From positions 3,802,173 through 3,866,172 of the forward strand of contig NZ_LGYA01000001.1 of NCBI RefSeq assembly GCF_001273755.1: a stretch of 64,000 nt of DNA. The letters run 5' to 3'. Under the pieces are notes generated by a model. That model had not been told where the DNA came from, made no database searches, and saw only the letters and a list, made by a program, of their open reading frames with translations. Each line of letters begins with the position of its first letter. The first letter of the stretch is position 1. A program made the position numbers and the translations under genes. Positions 55,344 through 64,000 of this stretch are shown here, piece by piece. This stretch comes from Peribacillus butanolivorans. GTDB lineage: Bacteria > Bacillota > Bacilli > Bacillales > DSM-1321.

Positions 55344-55724
55344 TCATCCATTCCTCCATTTCTTTCATTTTTCCCATAAAAGACTCGAAATATTTGAGAA
55401 AAATTCTTTTATACGTTTTTCTTCTATAAGGAAGATTATTTTAGGAACAATCTGACTAACAAAAATGCAGTCCTACTCTTTCTTCTCAGCCAATGATTCA
55501 TAATCTCTACAAGTATAAAATTCACATAGATATCACTTTATGTATGACTCAACCTTCCGAACAGTTCTCATTCTTGTTATTTATCATACGATAGTAGAAT
55601 CTTTCCTGCAATCCAATAGTGCCTTTTTATAGACTTTTTCTGCAAAAACAAGTATTTTACCATTAAAAATAGCCCTTGCCAAGATGGTAAGGGCCGTAAG
55701 TGCATATTTTAAAAACCTTCTAGC
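55344..55724. other. Intergenic region between ccpA and aroA
   Basis: The 381-bp gap contains the aroA terminator (55672-55694) and a weak promoter pair for ccpA on the minus strand (TTGCAG with TATGAT, 17-bp spacing, near 55584-55612), which would leave a leader of over 200 nt. No gene or known RNA motif was recognised. Confidence 0.4.
55672..55694 (-). terminator. Terminator of aroA
   Basis: GCCCTTGCCA pairs with TGGTAAGGGC (one G-U pair) and is followed on the minus strand by TATTTTTAATGG. Confidence 0.8.
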
Positions 55725-56801
55725 TTATACTGTTACCCAGTTCAAACGTTTAATTTCTTCGTAGAATTCATCAAATTGTTTGAAGTCCATTTGCTGTGCA
55801 GAGTCTGATAATGCAACAGACGGATCAGGATGAACTTCTGCCATGACACCATCCGCACCGATAGCAAGAGCTGCTTTAGCTGTTGGAAGCAATAGGTCGC
55901 GTCGTCCAGTAGAATGCGTGACGTCAACCATAACCGGTAAGTGAGTTTCTTGTTTTAAAATCGGAACAGCAGAGATATCAAGTGTATTTCTTGTTGCTTT
56001 TTCGTAAGTACGGATACCGCGCTCACAAAGGATGATGTTACCATTACCTTGTGACATGATGTATTCCGCTGCATGAATGAACTCCTCGATTGTTGCAGCA
56101 AGTCCACGTTTTAAGAGAACAGGTTTATTTACAGCACCTGCAGCTTTTAACAAGTCAAAGTTTTGCATGTTACGTGCTCCGATTTGGATGACATCAATAT
56201 GTTCAACCGCAGCTTCGATGTCGTTTGCACTCACGATTTCACTGATTACAGCTAAGCCGTATTCATCAGCTACACGCTTAAGAATTTGTAAGCCTTCCAA
56301 ACCAAGTCCTTGGAAATCGTATGGAGAGGTACGTGGTTTATATGCACCACCGCGCATTAGTTTCAAGCCTTTTGCTTTGATGACTTCAGCTACTGCAGCT
56401 GTTTGTTCATAAGATTCCACGGCACATGGTCCGAAAACAAAGCTTGGAATTCCGTTCCCAATCAATTCGCCTTTAATGTCGATGATTGTATCTTCCGATT
56501 TTTGTTTTCTAGAAACAAGAAGCGTTTTCTTCTGGTCATCTTTTTGAAGTTCCAAGCCTAATTTGAAGATTTCTTTGAAAATATGTTTAATCGAACCAAG
56601 ATCAAGAGGTCCTTGATGATTAGCTTCGATAAGGTCCAACATTGTTCTTTCACGAACCGGATCGTAACGGTTTACACCTTGTTTTTCTTTTACGCGGCCA
56701 ATTTCCTGTACAAGTTCAGCACGTTGATTAATAAGATGTAATAACTGAAGGTTCACATCATCCAGTTGATTACGAAGTCCATCAAGCTCTTTGTTGCTCA
56801 T
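55725..56801 (-). CDS. aroA: Bifunctional chorismate mutase/DAHP synthase
   Basis: The protein joins an N-terminal AroQ-type chorismate mutase (about 1-85; [23 protein letters not shown]) to a type I-beta DAHP synthase (about 110-350), which condenses PEP and erythrose 4-phosphate. Key motifs are [26 protein letters not shown] and [10 protein letters not shown]. The 358 residues equal B. subtilis AroA, whose mutase domain mediates feedback inhibition. It is preceded by a strong promoter. Confidence 0.97.
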   Translation of the reverse strand: MSNKELDGLRNQLDDVNLQLLHLINQRAELVQEIGRVKEKQGVNRYDPVRERTMLDLIEANHQGPLDLGSIKHIFKEIFKLGLELQKDDQKKTLLVSRKQKSEDTIIDIKGELIGNGIPSFVFGPCAVESYEQTAAVAEVIKAKGLKLMRGGAYKPRTSPYDFQGLGLEGLQILKRVADEYGLAVISEIVSANDIEAAVEHIDVIQIGARNMQNFDLLKAAGAVNKPVLLKRGLAATIEEFIHAAEYIMSQGNGNIILCERGIRTYEKATRNTLDISAVPILKQETHLPVMVDVTHSTGRRDLLLPTAKAALAIGADGVMAEVHPDPSVALSDSAQQMDFKQFDEFYEEIKRLNWVTV

Positions 56802-56943
56802 TACAAATCCATCCCTTCGTTTTTTAAAATTAAAACCGGTTCAGCGATTAAAAGCCCAAATTATCTATTTGAATTTTCACTCATTTGCCCCGATTATTTT
56901 ATCCAATGAAAAATTTTATAATATTTCATGTATAATTAAATCA

Positions 56944-56972
56944 ATTATAAATGAAGTATCTTTAAATGTCAC
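56944..56972 (-). promoter_or_regulatory. Sigma-A promoter of aroA
   Basis: GTGACA (56967-56972) and a perfect TATAAT (56944-56949) are spaced by 17 bp on the minus strand. The start near 56937 gives a leader of about 135 nt. Confidence 0.65.
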
Positions 56973-57042
56973 TACATTTTTCTTTAATAATTAAACGCTT
57001 TTAAGCATTAAAGTCATAATTACATAAAAGTAGGTGTTTTCC

Positions 57043-59184
57043 ATGTACGAAAAACTGTTTGCTTTAGATATTGGAACACGATCCGTTGTAGGAATTATAT
57101 TGGAAAAAAAGCAGGAAAGCTATAATATAATAGATATTTTATCTGAAGAGCATTCTGAGAGAGCCATGCTCGATGGACAAATTCATGATGTCCTTGCCGT
57201 ATCCAAAGTCATTACTCATATCAAAAGTCAACTTGAAGAAAAACACGGTCCCTTAAAGAAGGTTTCCGTGGCTGCTGCCGGAAGGGCCTTAAAAACGGAA
57301 CGGGCGGAAATGACGATCAATATTGGAGGCAAGCCGATGCTGACACGTGAAGATATCCTTCACCTTGAATTCAGTGCCGTCCAGGAAGCACAGGCCGTTG
57401 TTGCCAAACAAACCACTTCCCATTCCATGTATTATTGCGTTGGTTATTCTGTTTTATACTATCGGCTTGATGGACAGGAAATAGGTAGTCTAATTGACCA
57501 GAGCGGTGATGAAGCATCTGTTGAGATCATTGCTACCTTTCTTCCTAAGGTTGTAGTAGAATCACTGCTGTCAGCCTTAAAGAGAGCGGATTTGGAAATG
57601 CAGGCTCTCACCCTTGAGCCTATAGCGGCTATCAATGTACTCATTCCGTCATCCATGCGGCGCTTAAACGTCGCTTTAGTAGATATTGGAGCCGGGACAT
57701 CAGATATTGCCCTGACAGATTCAGGGACCGTCATTGCCTATGGGATGGTGCCAATTGCTGGTGATGAAATAACCGAGGCAATCAGTGACTACCTGCTTCT
57801 TGATTTCCCATTAGCCGAAAATGCAAAAAGAGAGTTAATCGATCATGATCATATAACAGTTACAGATATCCTCGGTTTTGCCAACGATGTTTCCAGGGAG
57901 GAAATCATCCATAATATTCATCCCTCACTCGATCGTTTGGCCGAGTCAATCAGTACGGAAATTCTATCTCTGAATAACGCAAAACCGCCAAAAGCAGTGA
58001 TGCTTGTTGGTGGCGGAAGTCAGACACCAGAGCTTCCCCGCCTTTTGGCTGAAAAATTAAATTTGCCTGAGAACCGAGTCGCTATTCGTGGTATAGAAGC
58101 CATCCAAAACCTCGGGATTTCAGATACGATTCAAAAAGGTCCCGAATTGGTTACCCCAATTGGCATAGCCATTGCAGCCGATAAAAACCCGATACAGTAT
58201 ATGAGCGTAACCGTTGACGACCGTCCCATCCGTCTATTCGATATGAAACGAACAAGCGTGGGGGATTGCCTGCTCACGGCCGGTATCCGGATGAGTAAAC
58301 TGTGCGGAAAGCCTGGGATGGCTAAAATTGTACATATCAATGGGCAGCAGATTACGCTTCCAGGAGGACACGGGAAGAAATCTCTTATCACTTTAAATGG
58401 GAAAGAAGCCTCCTTAGATAATGAAGTTAAAAATGAAGATGTCATTATAACCACAAAAGGTGAAGACGGTGAGCCCGCTATTTTACGGATAAGCGATGTG
58501 CTTGACGACCACTCCAGTAAAAAAGTTATCCTTAATGGAACAGAACATAGGATTTGGGCCTCTATCACCAGAAATGGAAATGCGGCGTCTGGCAATGAAC
58601 TTGTTGAGGACCATGATCAAATAACCTGCGAAATGCCTGGAACAATCCAGGAATTAATTAAGGCGGTTCAACAGCCTGAGCTCCTTACTCATCTTGAACC
58701 TTTTTCCTTTCAGTTAAATGGTAGAGCCATTCGACTCCCGGCCTTAACAGGAAGAATCACTAAAAATGGTTTAGAATCGAAACTTGCCTACTCTTTTGAT
58801 GATGGAGATGAAATAGAAATCACAAGACGGACCCAGCCAACATTACTGGATGTTGCTGACGCCCTTAATATTCAGCACACCTTCTCCATCCCTGTTTTTT
58901 ATGAGGGTAATCAAGTTATCCTTTCTAAGAAACTAGCTGAGTTTCGGCGGAACAACGAACTTCTTGAAGAGAATGATTTCATTCATACAGGAGATTCAAT
59001 CAGCTTAGTCCGACAAAAACTAGAACCATTTATTTTTCAGGATGTATTCCGCCATGTCGAAGTTGACTTGCCCACTCAAGGAGATAAACGCTTTACCCTT
59101 ATCAAAAACGATCAAGAAACGACCTTTCATGAAGTAATTTCTCCCGGGGATCATTTAAAAATCCTTTGGCCAACTACTGTATGA
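57043..59184 (+). CDS. FtsA-like actin-fold protein with repetitive C-terminal half
   Basis: A 713-residue protein. Residues 1-385 form an FtsA/PilM-type actin fold: phosphate-1 loop ALDIGTRSVVG (6-16), an SHS2-like insert, phosphate-2 VALVDIGAGTSDIAL and adenosine motif MLVGGGSQTPELP. The remainder (about 400-710) shows about five units of 50-65 residues, each a short helix followed by a strand containing NG or similar and ending near DGD.I. No C-terminal amphipathic membrane helix is visible. ATG 57043 is preferred over GTG 57034 because GTAGGTG lies just upstream. It lies between aroA and ytxJ. Database entries may call it FtsA, but true FtsA is about 430 residues. Confidence 0.85.
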   Translation: MYEKLFALDIGTRSVVGIILEKKQESYNIIDILSEEHSERAMLDGQIHDVLAVSKVITHIKSQLEEKHGPLKKVSVAAAGRALKTERAEMTINIGGKPMLTREDILHLEFSAVQEAQAVVAKQTTSHSMYYCVGYSVLYYRLDGQEIGSLIDQSGDEASVEIIATFLPKVVVESLLSALKRADLEMQALTLEPIAAINVLIPSSMRRLNVALVDIGAGTSDIALTDSGTVIAYGMVPIAGDEITEAISDYLLLDFPLAENAKRELIDHDHITVTDILGFANDVSREEIIHNIHPSLDRLAESISTEILSLNNAKPPKAVMLVGGGSQTPELPRLLAEKLNLPENRVAIRGIEAIQNLGISDTIQKGPELVTPIGIAIAADKNPIQYMSVTVDDRPIRLFDMKRTSVGDCLLTAGIRMSKLCGKPGMAKIVHINGQQITLPGGHGKKSLITLNGKEASLDNEVKNEDVIITTKGEDGEPAILRISDVLDDHSSKKVILNGTEHRIWASITRNGNAASGNELVEDHDQITCEMPGTIQELIKAVQQPELLTHLEPFSFQLNGRAIRLPALTGRITKNGLESKLAYSFDDGDEIEITRRTQPTLLDVADALNIQHTFSIPVFYEGNQVILSKKLAEFRRNNELLEENDFIHTGDSISLVRQKLEPFIFQDVFRHVEVDLPTQGDKRFTLIKNDQETTFHEVISPGDHLKILWPTTV

Positions 59185-59199
59185 ATGTAGGCGGAATAA

Positions 59200-59236
59200 A
59201 AAAGCCGTATCCCTCAAGCAGAGGGATACGGCTTTT
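59200..59236. terminator. Bidirectional terminator between the FtsA-like gene and ytxJ
   Basis: A 16-bp perfect stem (AAAAGCCGTATCCCTC and complement) around a 5-nt loop, with A/T-runs on both sides. Confidence 0.93.
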
Positions 59237-59240
59237 CAAC

Positions 59241-59567
59241 TTATTCAGAGATAGCTTTAGTTAGTGAATCGTATGTAATTCTCCAATGAGATTCATTCCA
59301 AGCTGGTTTTCCATTTTTAAAAAGAATAACTTGTGGCGATTGATGTTTAATATCAAATGTTTCTGCCACATAATTGGATAGAGGACGCGCTTCTTGAACG
59401 GCCAAATAGGCCGTTTTTAGTTCCTCGTTCGCTGCCATATACTTTTCATATTGTTCATATGCTTCAGCGCTGACTGGGCATGTTAAACTATGCTTGAAAA
59501 GAAGGAACGTCTCCTCATTTAAAAGCTCATTGAATTGTTCTTCTGAATCAATTTTATTTATTGTCAT
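59241..59567 (-). CDS. ytxJ: Bacilliredoxin-like protein YtxJ
   Basis: A 108-residue thioredoxin-fold protein with a single active-site cysteine, TCPVS at residues 29-33, matching the YtxJ monothiol bacilliredoxin family (108 residues in B. subtilis) that exchanges bacillithiol on proteins. ATG 59567 is chosen for the AAAGGAG site upstream; the ORF start at 59639 adds 24 unrelated residues. It is the last gene of ytxGHJ, 134 bp after ytxH. Confidence 0.92.
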   Translation of the reverse strand: MTINKIDSEEQFNELLNEETFLLFKHSLTCPVSAEAYEQYEKYMAANEELKTAYLAVQEARPLSNYVAETFDIKHQSPQVILFKNGKPAWNESHWRITYDSLTKAISE

Positions 59568-59701
59568 TTTTTGAAGTCTCCTTTCATTATTAGCATAGTT
59601 TATCATCAAAAAGACGATGAAGCTATCGTACCGCTTCATCGCCTGATTCTTGACAAACTTCTATGCGCCTTCACCAGTAATATATGAATGAAGATTTGAG
59701 T

Positions 59702-60283
59702 TTAATTTTTTAATTTATTTTCTGTTTCATCAAATGCTTTTTTCGCTTCATCAAGCTTTAATTTTGCCGTATTCTTGTTTCCGCTTGTAGGATCGGCTGG
59801 AGCATTTTCGGAATCCGTGTTGCTATCGTTCGTATAATTCGTTTCGACCGATACGATTGGAGCATCTGAAGTTCCAGTTACATCAATATCCTTATTGCTC
59901 GAATTTGTAGTATCATCGGCAGCATCACCGTTTTCTGATTTACCCACTTTTAAACTTTTCACTTTATTAACAATACCAGATGATTTATTAGAAACAATTT
60001 CAGTGACAGAACTTGTTTTTTCTTTGGCAGTATCGGCAAGAGCTGTACCCTTTTCCATTGCCGTTTGTCTTAGTTTTTCTGTTTTCTCTGAAAGATTTCT
60101 AGCTTGTTCATTTAAATCACTTCTTAATTCCTTACCTGTTTTCGGAGCCATAAACAGCGCTGTTGCTGCTCCAATCATGCCACCGATTAAGGCGCCAATC
60201 ATAAAGTCCTTTGAATTGATAGAGTCGCATTCGTCCTCATATGATTTCTGATAGTCCTTTGTCGGAAATTCTTTTTGAGTCAT
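59702..60283 (-). CDS. ytxH: YtxH-domain protein
   Basis: A 193-residue protein with a short hydrophobic Gly/Ala-rich segment (DFMIGALIGGMIGAATALFMAPKTGKELR, about residues 27-55, given in part) typical of YtxH, followed by a helical stretch and a Ser/Asn/Asp/Thr-rich tail. It is about 40 residues longer than B. subtilis YtxH because of that tail. ATG 60283 follows AGAGGGG. It belongs to a general-stress operon with ytxG and ytxJ. Function unknown. Confidence 0.88.
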   Translation of the reverse strand: MTQKEFPTKDYQKSYEDECDSINSKDFMIGALIGGMIGAATALFMAPKTGKELRSDLNEQARNLSEKTEKLRQTAMEKGTALADTAKEKTSSVTEIVSNKSSGIVNKVKSLKVGKSENGDAADDTTNSSNKDIDVTGTSDAPIVSVETNYTNDSNTDSENAPADPTSGNKNTAKLKLDEAKKAFDETENKLKN

Positions 60284-60330
60284 AGTACATTCCCCTCTCA
60301 ATTTTCAGTTTATTTTTATTTAACTAGATT

Positions 60331-60840
60331 TTAAGATCTAGAGCGTAAAAACCTTTTTTTAGGTAAGTTATCTGTTTCTAGCGCTTCCCGTTCTAACTCC
60401 GCTCTTTCATTTGGAGTCGGGGCAGCCTGCTTATTTCTGGATTTCCATTTGTCCCGAATTTCCAAGGCTACATTACTCCATTGTACAATTTGGGAGATTC
60501 GCTCTTGATTATTATCAATCTCCGTCTGCACCTTATGGGAAACCTTTTGGACGGAAGTGTTAAAGCTTGAGATGGATGTGCCGACATCCTTCACAGCATC
60601 TACTACTGTGTTCAGATTTTCTGATTTTTGTTGCAAGTCTTCAGCCAACGTATTTGTTTTATGTAATAGCTGGGTAGTTTCGAGCGTTATGCCCTGCATT
60701 TGGCTTTCAAGTCCTGTCAGCGTCCGGGCCACGCTGTCCAAGGTAGCTTGAAGTGATGTTAGTACCTTGGTTAAAAAAATAACAAGGACTAAGAAAGCAA
60801 TCGCTGCAATTGCAGCACTTACGTATAAAATAATCTCCAT
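60331..60840 (-). CDS. ytxG: DUF948 protein YtxG
   Basis: A 169-residue protein with an N-terminal membrane helix (residues 4-26), an extended helical region with heptad-like Leu/Val spacing (about 30-115) and a basic C-terminal end. It fits the DUF948/YtxG family, related in architecture to chemoreceptor-like coiled coils. It is first in ytxGHJ, behind a sigma-B-like promoter. Function is unknown; general stress induction is likely. Confidence 0.9.
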   Translation of the reverse strand: MEIILYVSAAIAAIAFLVLVIFLTKVLTSLQATLDSVARTLTGLESQMQGITLETTQLLHKTNTLAEDLQQKSENLNTVVDAVKDVGTSISSFNTSVQKVSHKVQTEIDNNQERISQIVQWSNVALEIRDKWKSRNKQAAPTPNERAELEREALETDNLPKKRFLRSRS

Positions 60841-60889
60841 TGGAACACCTCCGAAAAAAATCGACTATTAAGTAACTGTTAGTTATTAG

Positions 60890-60914
60890 TTACCCCTTCC
60901 CTGTTATTATAAAC
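60890..60914 (-). promoter_or_regulatory. Candidate sigma-B promoter of ytxGHJ
   Basis: On the minus strand GTTTAT (60909-60914) and GGGTAA (60890-60895) are 13 bp apart, each close to the sigma-B consensus GTTTAA/GGGTAT. From memory, ytxGHJ of B. subtilis belongs to the general stress regulon. A GTAACT/AGTTAC inverted repeat (60872-60893) overlaps the -10. Confidence 0.7.
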
Positions 60915-61067
60915 GTTTTTATTTTTTCAATATACCCTACCAAACCCTAATCTGGAAATATTATTGTCTAAAACCATTTCCTCCATAGGAGTCTATAGAT
61001 GAACTTATGGCAATAAATCGGGTATGATAGAAAGATAAGTCGAATTTAAACAATGGAGGTATTTTTT

Positions 61068-62180
61068 ATGAAAGATCCTAGAATTGAAACATTAGCAAAT
61101 AACTTAATCAATTATTCCGTGAAGCTCCAAAAAGGTGAAAAAGTCTTAATAGAAAACTTTGGATTGCAGCGTGAACTTGTTAACGCCCTTGTGAATGAAG
61201 CCTATGCAGCAGGTGGTTACCCGTTCGTCCTTTTAAAAGACCACCAGGTGGATCGTGCCTTGTTAATGGGTGCTCAAGAAGAACAATACAAGATGATGGG
61301 TGAGTTTGAAGCAAACGTAATGAGCCAGATGGATGCTTATATCGGGCTTCGTGCCGGGGATAATATCAATGAGCAATCCGATGTCCCTGCAGAGAAAATG
61401 GCAATTCACGGCCAAACAATCGGGAAAGTACATAGAAATATCCGCGTACCAAAAACAAAATGGGTCGTACTTCGCTACCCGACAAATTCCATGGCTCAAT
61501 TAGCCAAAATGAGTACAGAAGCATTCGAAGATTTCTATTTCGAAGTCTGCAACCTCGACTACGGCAAAATGAGCGAAGCAATGGACAGCCTTGTTGAATT
61601 GATGGATAAAACAGATAAAGTCCGCTTAACAGGTCCCGGAACGGACTTATCTTTCTCCATCAAAGACATTAAAGCCATCAAATGTGCAGGTGAGCTAAAC
61701 ATTCCTGACGGTGAAGTATATACGGCTCCTGTGAAAGATTCAATCAATGGTGTGATTTCATATAATACTCCGTCCCCATATCAGGGTTTTACTTTTGAAA
61801 ACGTGAAGTTAACATTCAAGGATGGAAAAATTGTTGAAGCAATTGCGAATGATACTGAACGCATCAACAAAATTTTTGATACAGATGAAGGCGCACGTTA
61901 TGTCGGTGAATTTGCGATTGGTGTAAATCCTTATATTCTACACCCGATGCAAGATATCCTCTTTGATGAAAAAATTGATGGAAGTTTTCATTTTACCCCT
62001 GGACAATGCTATGATGATGCCTTTAACGGAAACCATTCAAACATTCACTGGGACCTAGTCAATATCCAGCGCCCTGAGTATGGCGGAGGAGAAATCTATT
62101 TTGATGATGTCTTGATTCGTAAGGACGGACGCTTTGTCTTACCTGAACTGGAAAAATTAAATCCAGAAAATTTAAAATAA
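61068..62180 (+). CDS. M29-family aminopeptidase
   Basis: A 370-residue thermophilic-aminopeptidase (M29) family metallopeptidase releasing N-terminal residues from peptides. The metal ligands appear in order: Glu in CAGELNIPDGEVYTAPV (two Glu), Glu in YVGEFAIGVNP, His in SFHFTPGQ, Tyr, His and Asp in GGGEIYFDD. ATG 61068 follows a GGAGG site that is itself part of the upstream in-frame ATGGAGG at 61053. It lies between ytxG and murC and has its own terminator. Confidence 0.9.
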   Translation: MKDPRIETLANNLINYSVKLQKGEKVLIENFGLQRELVNALVNEAYAAGGYPFVLLKDHQVDRALLMGAQEEQYKMMGEFEANVMSQMDAYIGLRAGDNINEQSDVPAEKMAIHGQTIGKVHRNIRVPKTKWVVLRYPTNSMAQLAKMSTEAFEDFYFEVCNLDYGKMSEAMDSLVELMDKTDKVRLTGPGTDLSFSIKDIKAIKCAGELNIPDGEVYTAPVKDSINGVISYNTPSPYQGFTFENVKLTFKDGKIVEAIANDTERINKIFDTDEGARYVGEFAIGVNPYILHPMQDILFDEKIDGSFHFTPGQCYDDAFNGNHSNIHWDLVNIQRPEYGGGEIYFDDVLIRKDGRFVLPELEKLNPENLK

Positions 62181-62204
62181 CATTTATAAGTTGTACCGGA
62201 TTTT

Positions 62205-62243
62205 AAAAAACCAGCCGCAGTCTATTTTGCGGCTGGTTTTTTT
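62205..62243 (+). terminator. Terminator of the M29 aminopeptidase gene
   Basis: A 13-bp GC-rich stem based on AACCAGCCGC/GCGGCTGGTT, followed by seven T residues. Confidence 0.92.
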
Positions 62244-62260
62244 CTATGGATCTAAACTGA

Positions 62261-62298
62261 AAAAAAATGACCGACCCGCTAACGGATTGGCCATTTTT
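62261..62298 (-). terminator. Terminator of murC
   Basis: An imperfect hairpin (AAAAATG, CC and CCC pair with GG, GG and CATTTTT) with a long T-run on the minus strand, just past the murC stop. Confidence 0.7.
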
Positions 62299-62299
62299 T

Positions 62300-63604
62300 T
62301 TATTTAACCTGTAGTAACTGCTCATAGGCCGCCTGGAACTTTTGAATGTCCCCTGCCCCCATAAATAGTACGACACTGTTTTCATGATTTTGCAATATTG
62401 ATGTTGTGTTCTCCGTTATCAACTCGGCACCAGGAATTTTCTCTTGAAGATCTTCAATTGACAGCTTTCCTTGGTGTTCACGAGCAGATCCAAAAATTTC
62501 GCATAAGTATACTTTGTCGGCTAAATTCAAGCTATCAGCAAACTCATCCAGGAATGCTTGCGTTCTTGAGAAAGTATGTGGTTGGAATACCGCAACAACT
62601 TCACGCTCTGGATATTTTTGACGCGCTGAGTCAACAGTTGCTGAGATTTCAGTCGGATGATGCGCATAATCATCAATGATGATCTGACTTCCGATTTCCT
62701 TTTCAGAGAACCGGCGTTTGACTCCGCCAAAAGTCCGTAATTGGGCTTTCACAGCTTCCTTATCCAAGTTTTCATATTTACAAAGTGCAATGACACCTAG
62801 TGCATTCAACACATTATGCTTTCCGTAAGTCGGAATAGTAAATGTATCATAATAATTGTTTCTTACATGCACATCGAATGTAGTGCCATCTGGGGTAACG
62901 GAAACATTTTTCGCTTGAAAATCATTTCCTTCCGTAAATCCGTAAAAAATAACCGGTACTTTCGCCTGAATATGTGGTAAATGCTCGTCATCTCCGCACG
63001 CAATAATGCCTTTGTTGACTTGCATAGCCATTGTTTGGAATGCCTCAAACACGTCTTCAACATTTGCATAATAATCAGGATGATCAAAATCAATATTTGT
63101 CATGATTGCATAATCCGGATAATAAGAAAGGAAATGTCGGCGATATTCACATGCTTCAAATACGAAGTAATTAGATTCCACAATCCCTTTACCCGTTCCA
63201 TCCCCAATCAAATAGGATGTTGGTTTTACGCCACCCATAACATGGGCCAGTAAGCCGGTTGTCGATGTTTTACCATGCGCTCCCGTAACTGCCACACTAA
63301 TATAGTTTTTCATGAAATCACCAAGGAAACGGTGATAACGGATGATTGGCAAACCTAGTTCCATTGCCTTTACGATTTCCGGATGGGTGTCCGGGAACGC
63401 ATTCCCTGCAATAATGGTCATTCCTGGTTGTATATTTTCCTCATTGAAAGGAAGGATTTTTATCCCGGCTTTTTCTAACGCTAATTGTGTAAAAAATTCT
63501 TTTTCATAGTCGGAACCCTGCACTTCAATATTCATATCATGCAGTATTTGAGCAAGAGCGCTCATACCCGATCCTTTAATTCCCACAAAATGGTAAGCAG
63601 TCAT
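62300..63604 (-). CDS. murC: UDP-N-acetylmuramate--L-alanine ligase
   Basis: MurC adds the first amino acid of the peptidoglycan stem peptide. The 434-residue protein (B. subtilis 432) has the N-terminal UDP-binding [13 protein letters not shown], the ATP loop [10 protein letters not shown] at residues 108-117 and the C-terminal Mur ligase domain with [10 protein letters not shown] and [12 protein letters not shown] 63604 is preferred because GGAGG lies 8 nt upstream; the ORF start at 63673 adds 23 unrelated residues. It lies directly downstream of sftA, as in B. subtilis. Confidence 0.97.
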   Translation of the reverse strand: MTAYHFVGIKGSGMSALAQILHDMNIEVQGSDYEKEFFTQLALEKAGIKILPFNEENIQPGMTIIAGNAFPDTHPEIVKAMELGLPIIRYHRFLGDFMKNYISVAVTGAHGKTSTTGLLAHVMGGVKPTSYLIGDGTGKGIVESNYFVFEACEYRRHFLSYYPDYAIMTNIDFDHPDYYANVEDVFEAFQTMAMQVNKGIIACGDDEHLPHIQAKVPVIFYGFTEGNDFQAKNVSVTPDGTTFDVHVRNNYYDTFTIPTYGKHNVLNALGVIALCKYENLDKEAVKAQLRTFGGVKRRFSEKEIGSQIIIDDYAHHPTEISATVDSARQKYPEREVVAVFQPHTFSRTQAFLDEFADSLNLADKVYLCEIFGSAREHQGKLSIEDLQEKIPGAELITENTTSILQNHENSVVLFMGAGDIQKFQAAYEQLLQVK

Positions 63605-63750
63605 AAAGCGAACCTCCACCAATCGTCTACCTGTATGACAGTATATGACGTCATCTTTTATTTGTTTTTTCATTACGAGACTTGAAGAAATGCAATTTCT
63701 TCATAGGTTTTTTTATACTTATATTTTCAATCACTCATCAACAAAAAACT

Positions 63751-63756
63751 ATTATA
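63751..63756 (-). promoter_or_regulatory. Candidate extended -10 of murC
   Basis: TATAAT preceded by TGA on the minus strand makes an extended -10 element. A perfect TTGACA (63780-63785) lies 23 bp upstream, too far for a standard -35. Confidence 0.35.
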
Positions 63757-63825
63757 TCACTTTTTTATTCATTCATCCATGTCAAGCAGATACCAAATTA
63801 TCAAATCATTGGCTATTCCGTCATG

Positions 63826-63854
63826 AAAGGTGATAACACCGCGTTTTCACCTTT
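63826..63854. repeat. Inverted repeat downstream of sftA
   Basis: AAAGGTGA and TCACCTTT flank an inner AAC/GTT pair in a compact hairpin about 35 bp after the sftA stop codon. Neither strand has a proper T-run, so it is a weak terminator or another element. Confidence 0.4.
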
Positions 63855-63888
63855 AACATTATATACAATTTCCTTTTAATAGGTTCTC

Positions 63889-64000
63889 TTAATTCACATG
63901 CAAAAATTCAAGTTCTTCCTCTGTGATTAATACATCACGGGGTCTGCTGCCTCTTGATTCCGAAACAACCCCCTGCTGCTCCATCATTTCTATTAGACGC
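63889..64000 (-). CDS. sftA: DNA translocase SftA (C-terminal end only)
   Basis: About 37 C-terminal residues are visible, reading RLIEMMEQQGVV, GSRPRDVLI and an acidic end EEELEFLHVN. This is the DNA-sequence-recognising gamma winged helix of FtsK/SpoIIIE-family translocases. The neighbour murC identifies SftA (YtpT), the soluble Bacillus FtsK homologue that clears DNA from the septum. The ATPase motor lies outside the window. Confidence 0.85.
   Translation of the reverse strand, partial: RLIEMMEQQGVVSESRGSRPRDVLITEEELEFLHVN

Overview
The window reads as chromosomal DNA of an aerobic, endospore-forming member of the Bacillaceae (Bacillus or a close genus such as Peribacillus or Cytobacillus). 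The evidence is a spore gene set (ytrHI, ytfJ/gerW, an alpha/beta-type SASP, tgl, refZ), Gram-positive regulation (T-box, TPP riboswitch with terminator, ArgR boxes, CcpA, candidate sigma-A/B/E/G promoters) and a gene order that, from memory, follows the B. subtilis accD to sftA segment. Most genes lie on the minus strand. I saw no insertion sequence, prophage, CRISPR array, rRNA or tRNA gene. Protein identities come from reading motifs and recalled family sequences; no database search was run.

Layout. 1-6060: accD (partial), a GntR regulator, malic enzyme and dnaE on the minus strand. 6242-13033: sporulation pair ytrHI, nrnA, ytpI, the CBS protein ytoI, ytkL, an Xaa-Pro peptidase and a universal stress protein. 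13084-25180: argGH under tandem ARG boxes, moaB with an EcsC-family gene, ackA, ytxK, tpx, ytfJI, yteJ, sppA and an NAD kinase. 25222-29050: a five-gene thiamine-precursor uptake operon behind a TPP riboswitch. 29277-37384: tgl, rarD, ytcJ, an acyl-CoA synthetase, a SASP, and the nifZ-thiI sulfur-transfer pair. 37719-46340: ezrA, hisJ, refZ, an fRMsr-type GAF protein, a GAF-GGDEF cyclase, rpsD with a structured leader, and tyrS with a T-box. 46478-55343: a class A PBP, then acetate metabolism (acsA divergent from acuABC) and ccpA. 55725-64000: aroA, an FtsA/actin-like protein with a repeat-rich C-terminal half, ytxGHJ, an M29 aminopeptidase, murC and the end of sftA.

How the genes connect. 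Acetyl-CoA supply and use recurs: malic enzyme, AccD, AckA, AcsA, the AcuA/AcuC acetylation switch that controls AcsA, and the global regulator CcpA. Two good TGGTC-type palindromes, 32 bp centre to centre, lie just downstream of the predicted malic-enzyme promoter and fit autoregulation by the adjacent FadR-like GntR protein. The TPP operon couples HMP-type precursor uptake to a TatD-family hydrolase that may process the imported compound.

Items most worth follow-up are the 713-residue FtsA-like protein with about five tandem domain-like repeats, the GntR operator pair, the TatD hydrolase in the TPP regulon, a 35-residue candidate membrane peptide at 20465-20572, a mutually exclusive hairpin pair in the rpsD leader, and a GDDG (rather than GGDG) motif in the NAD kinase.
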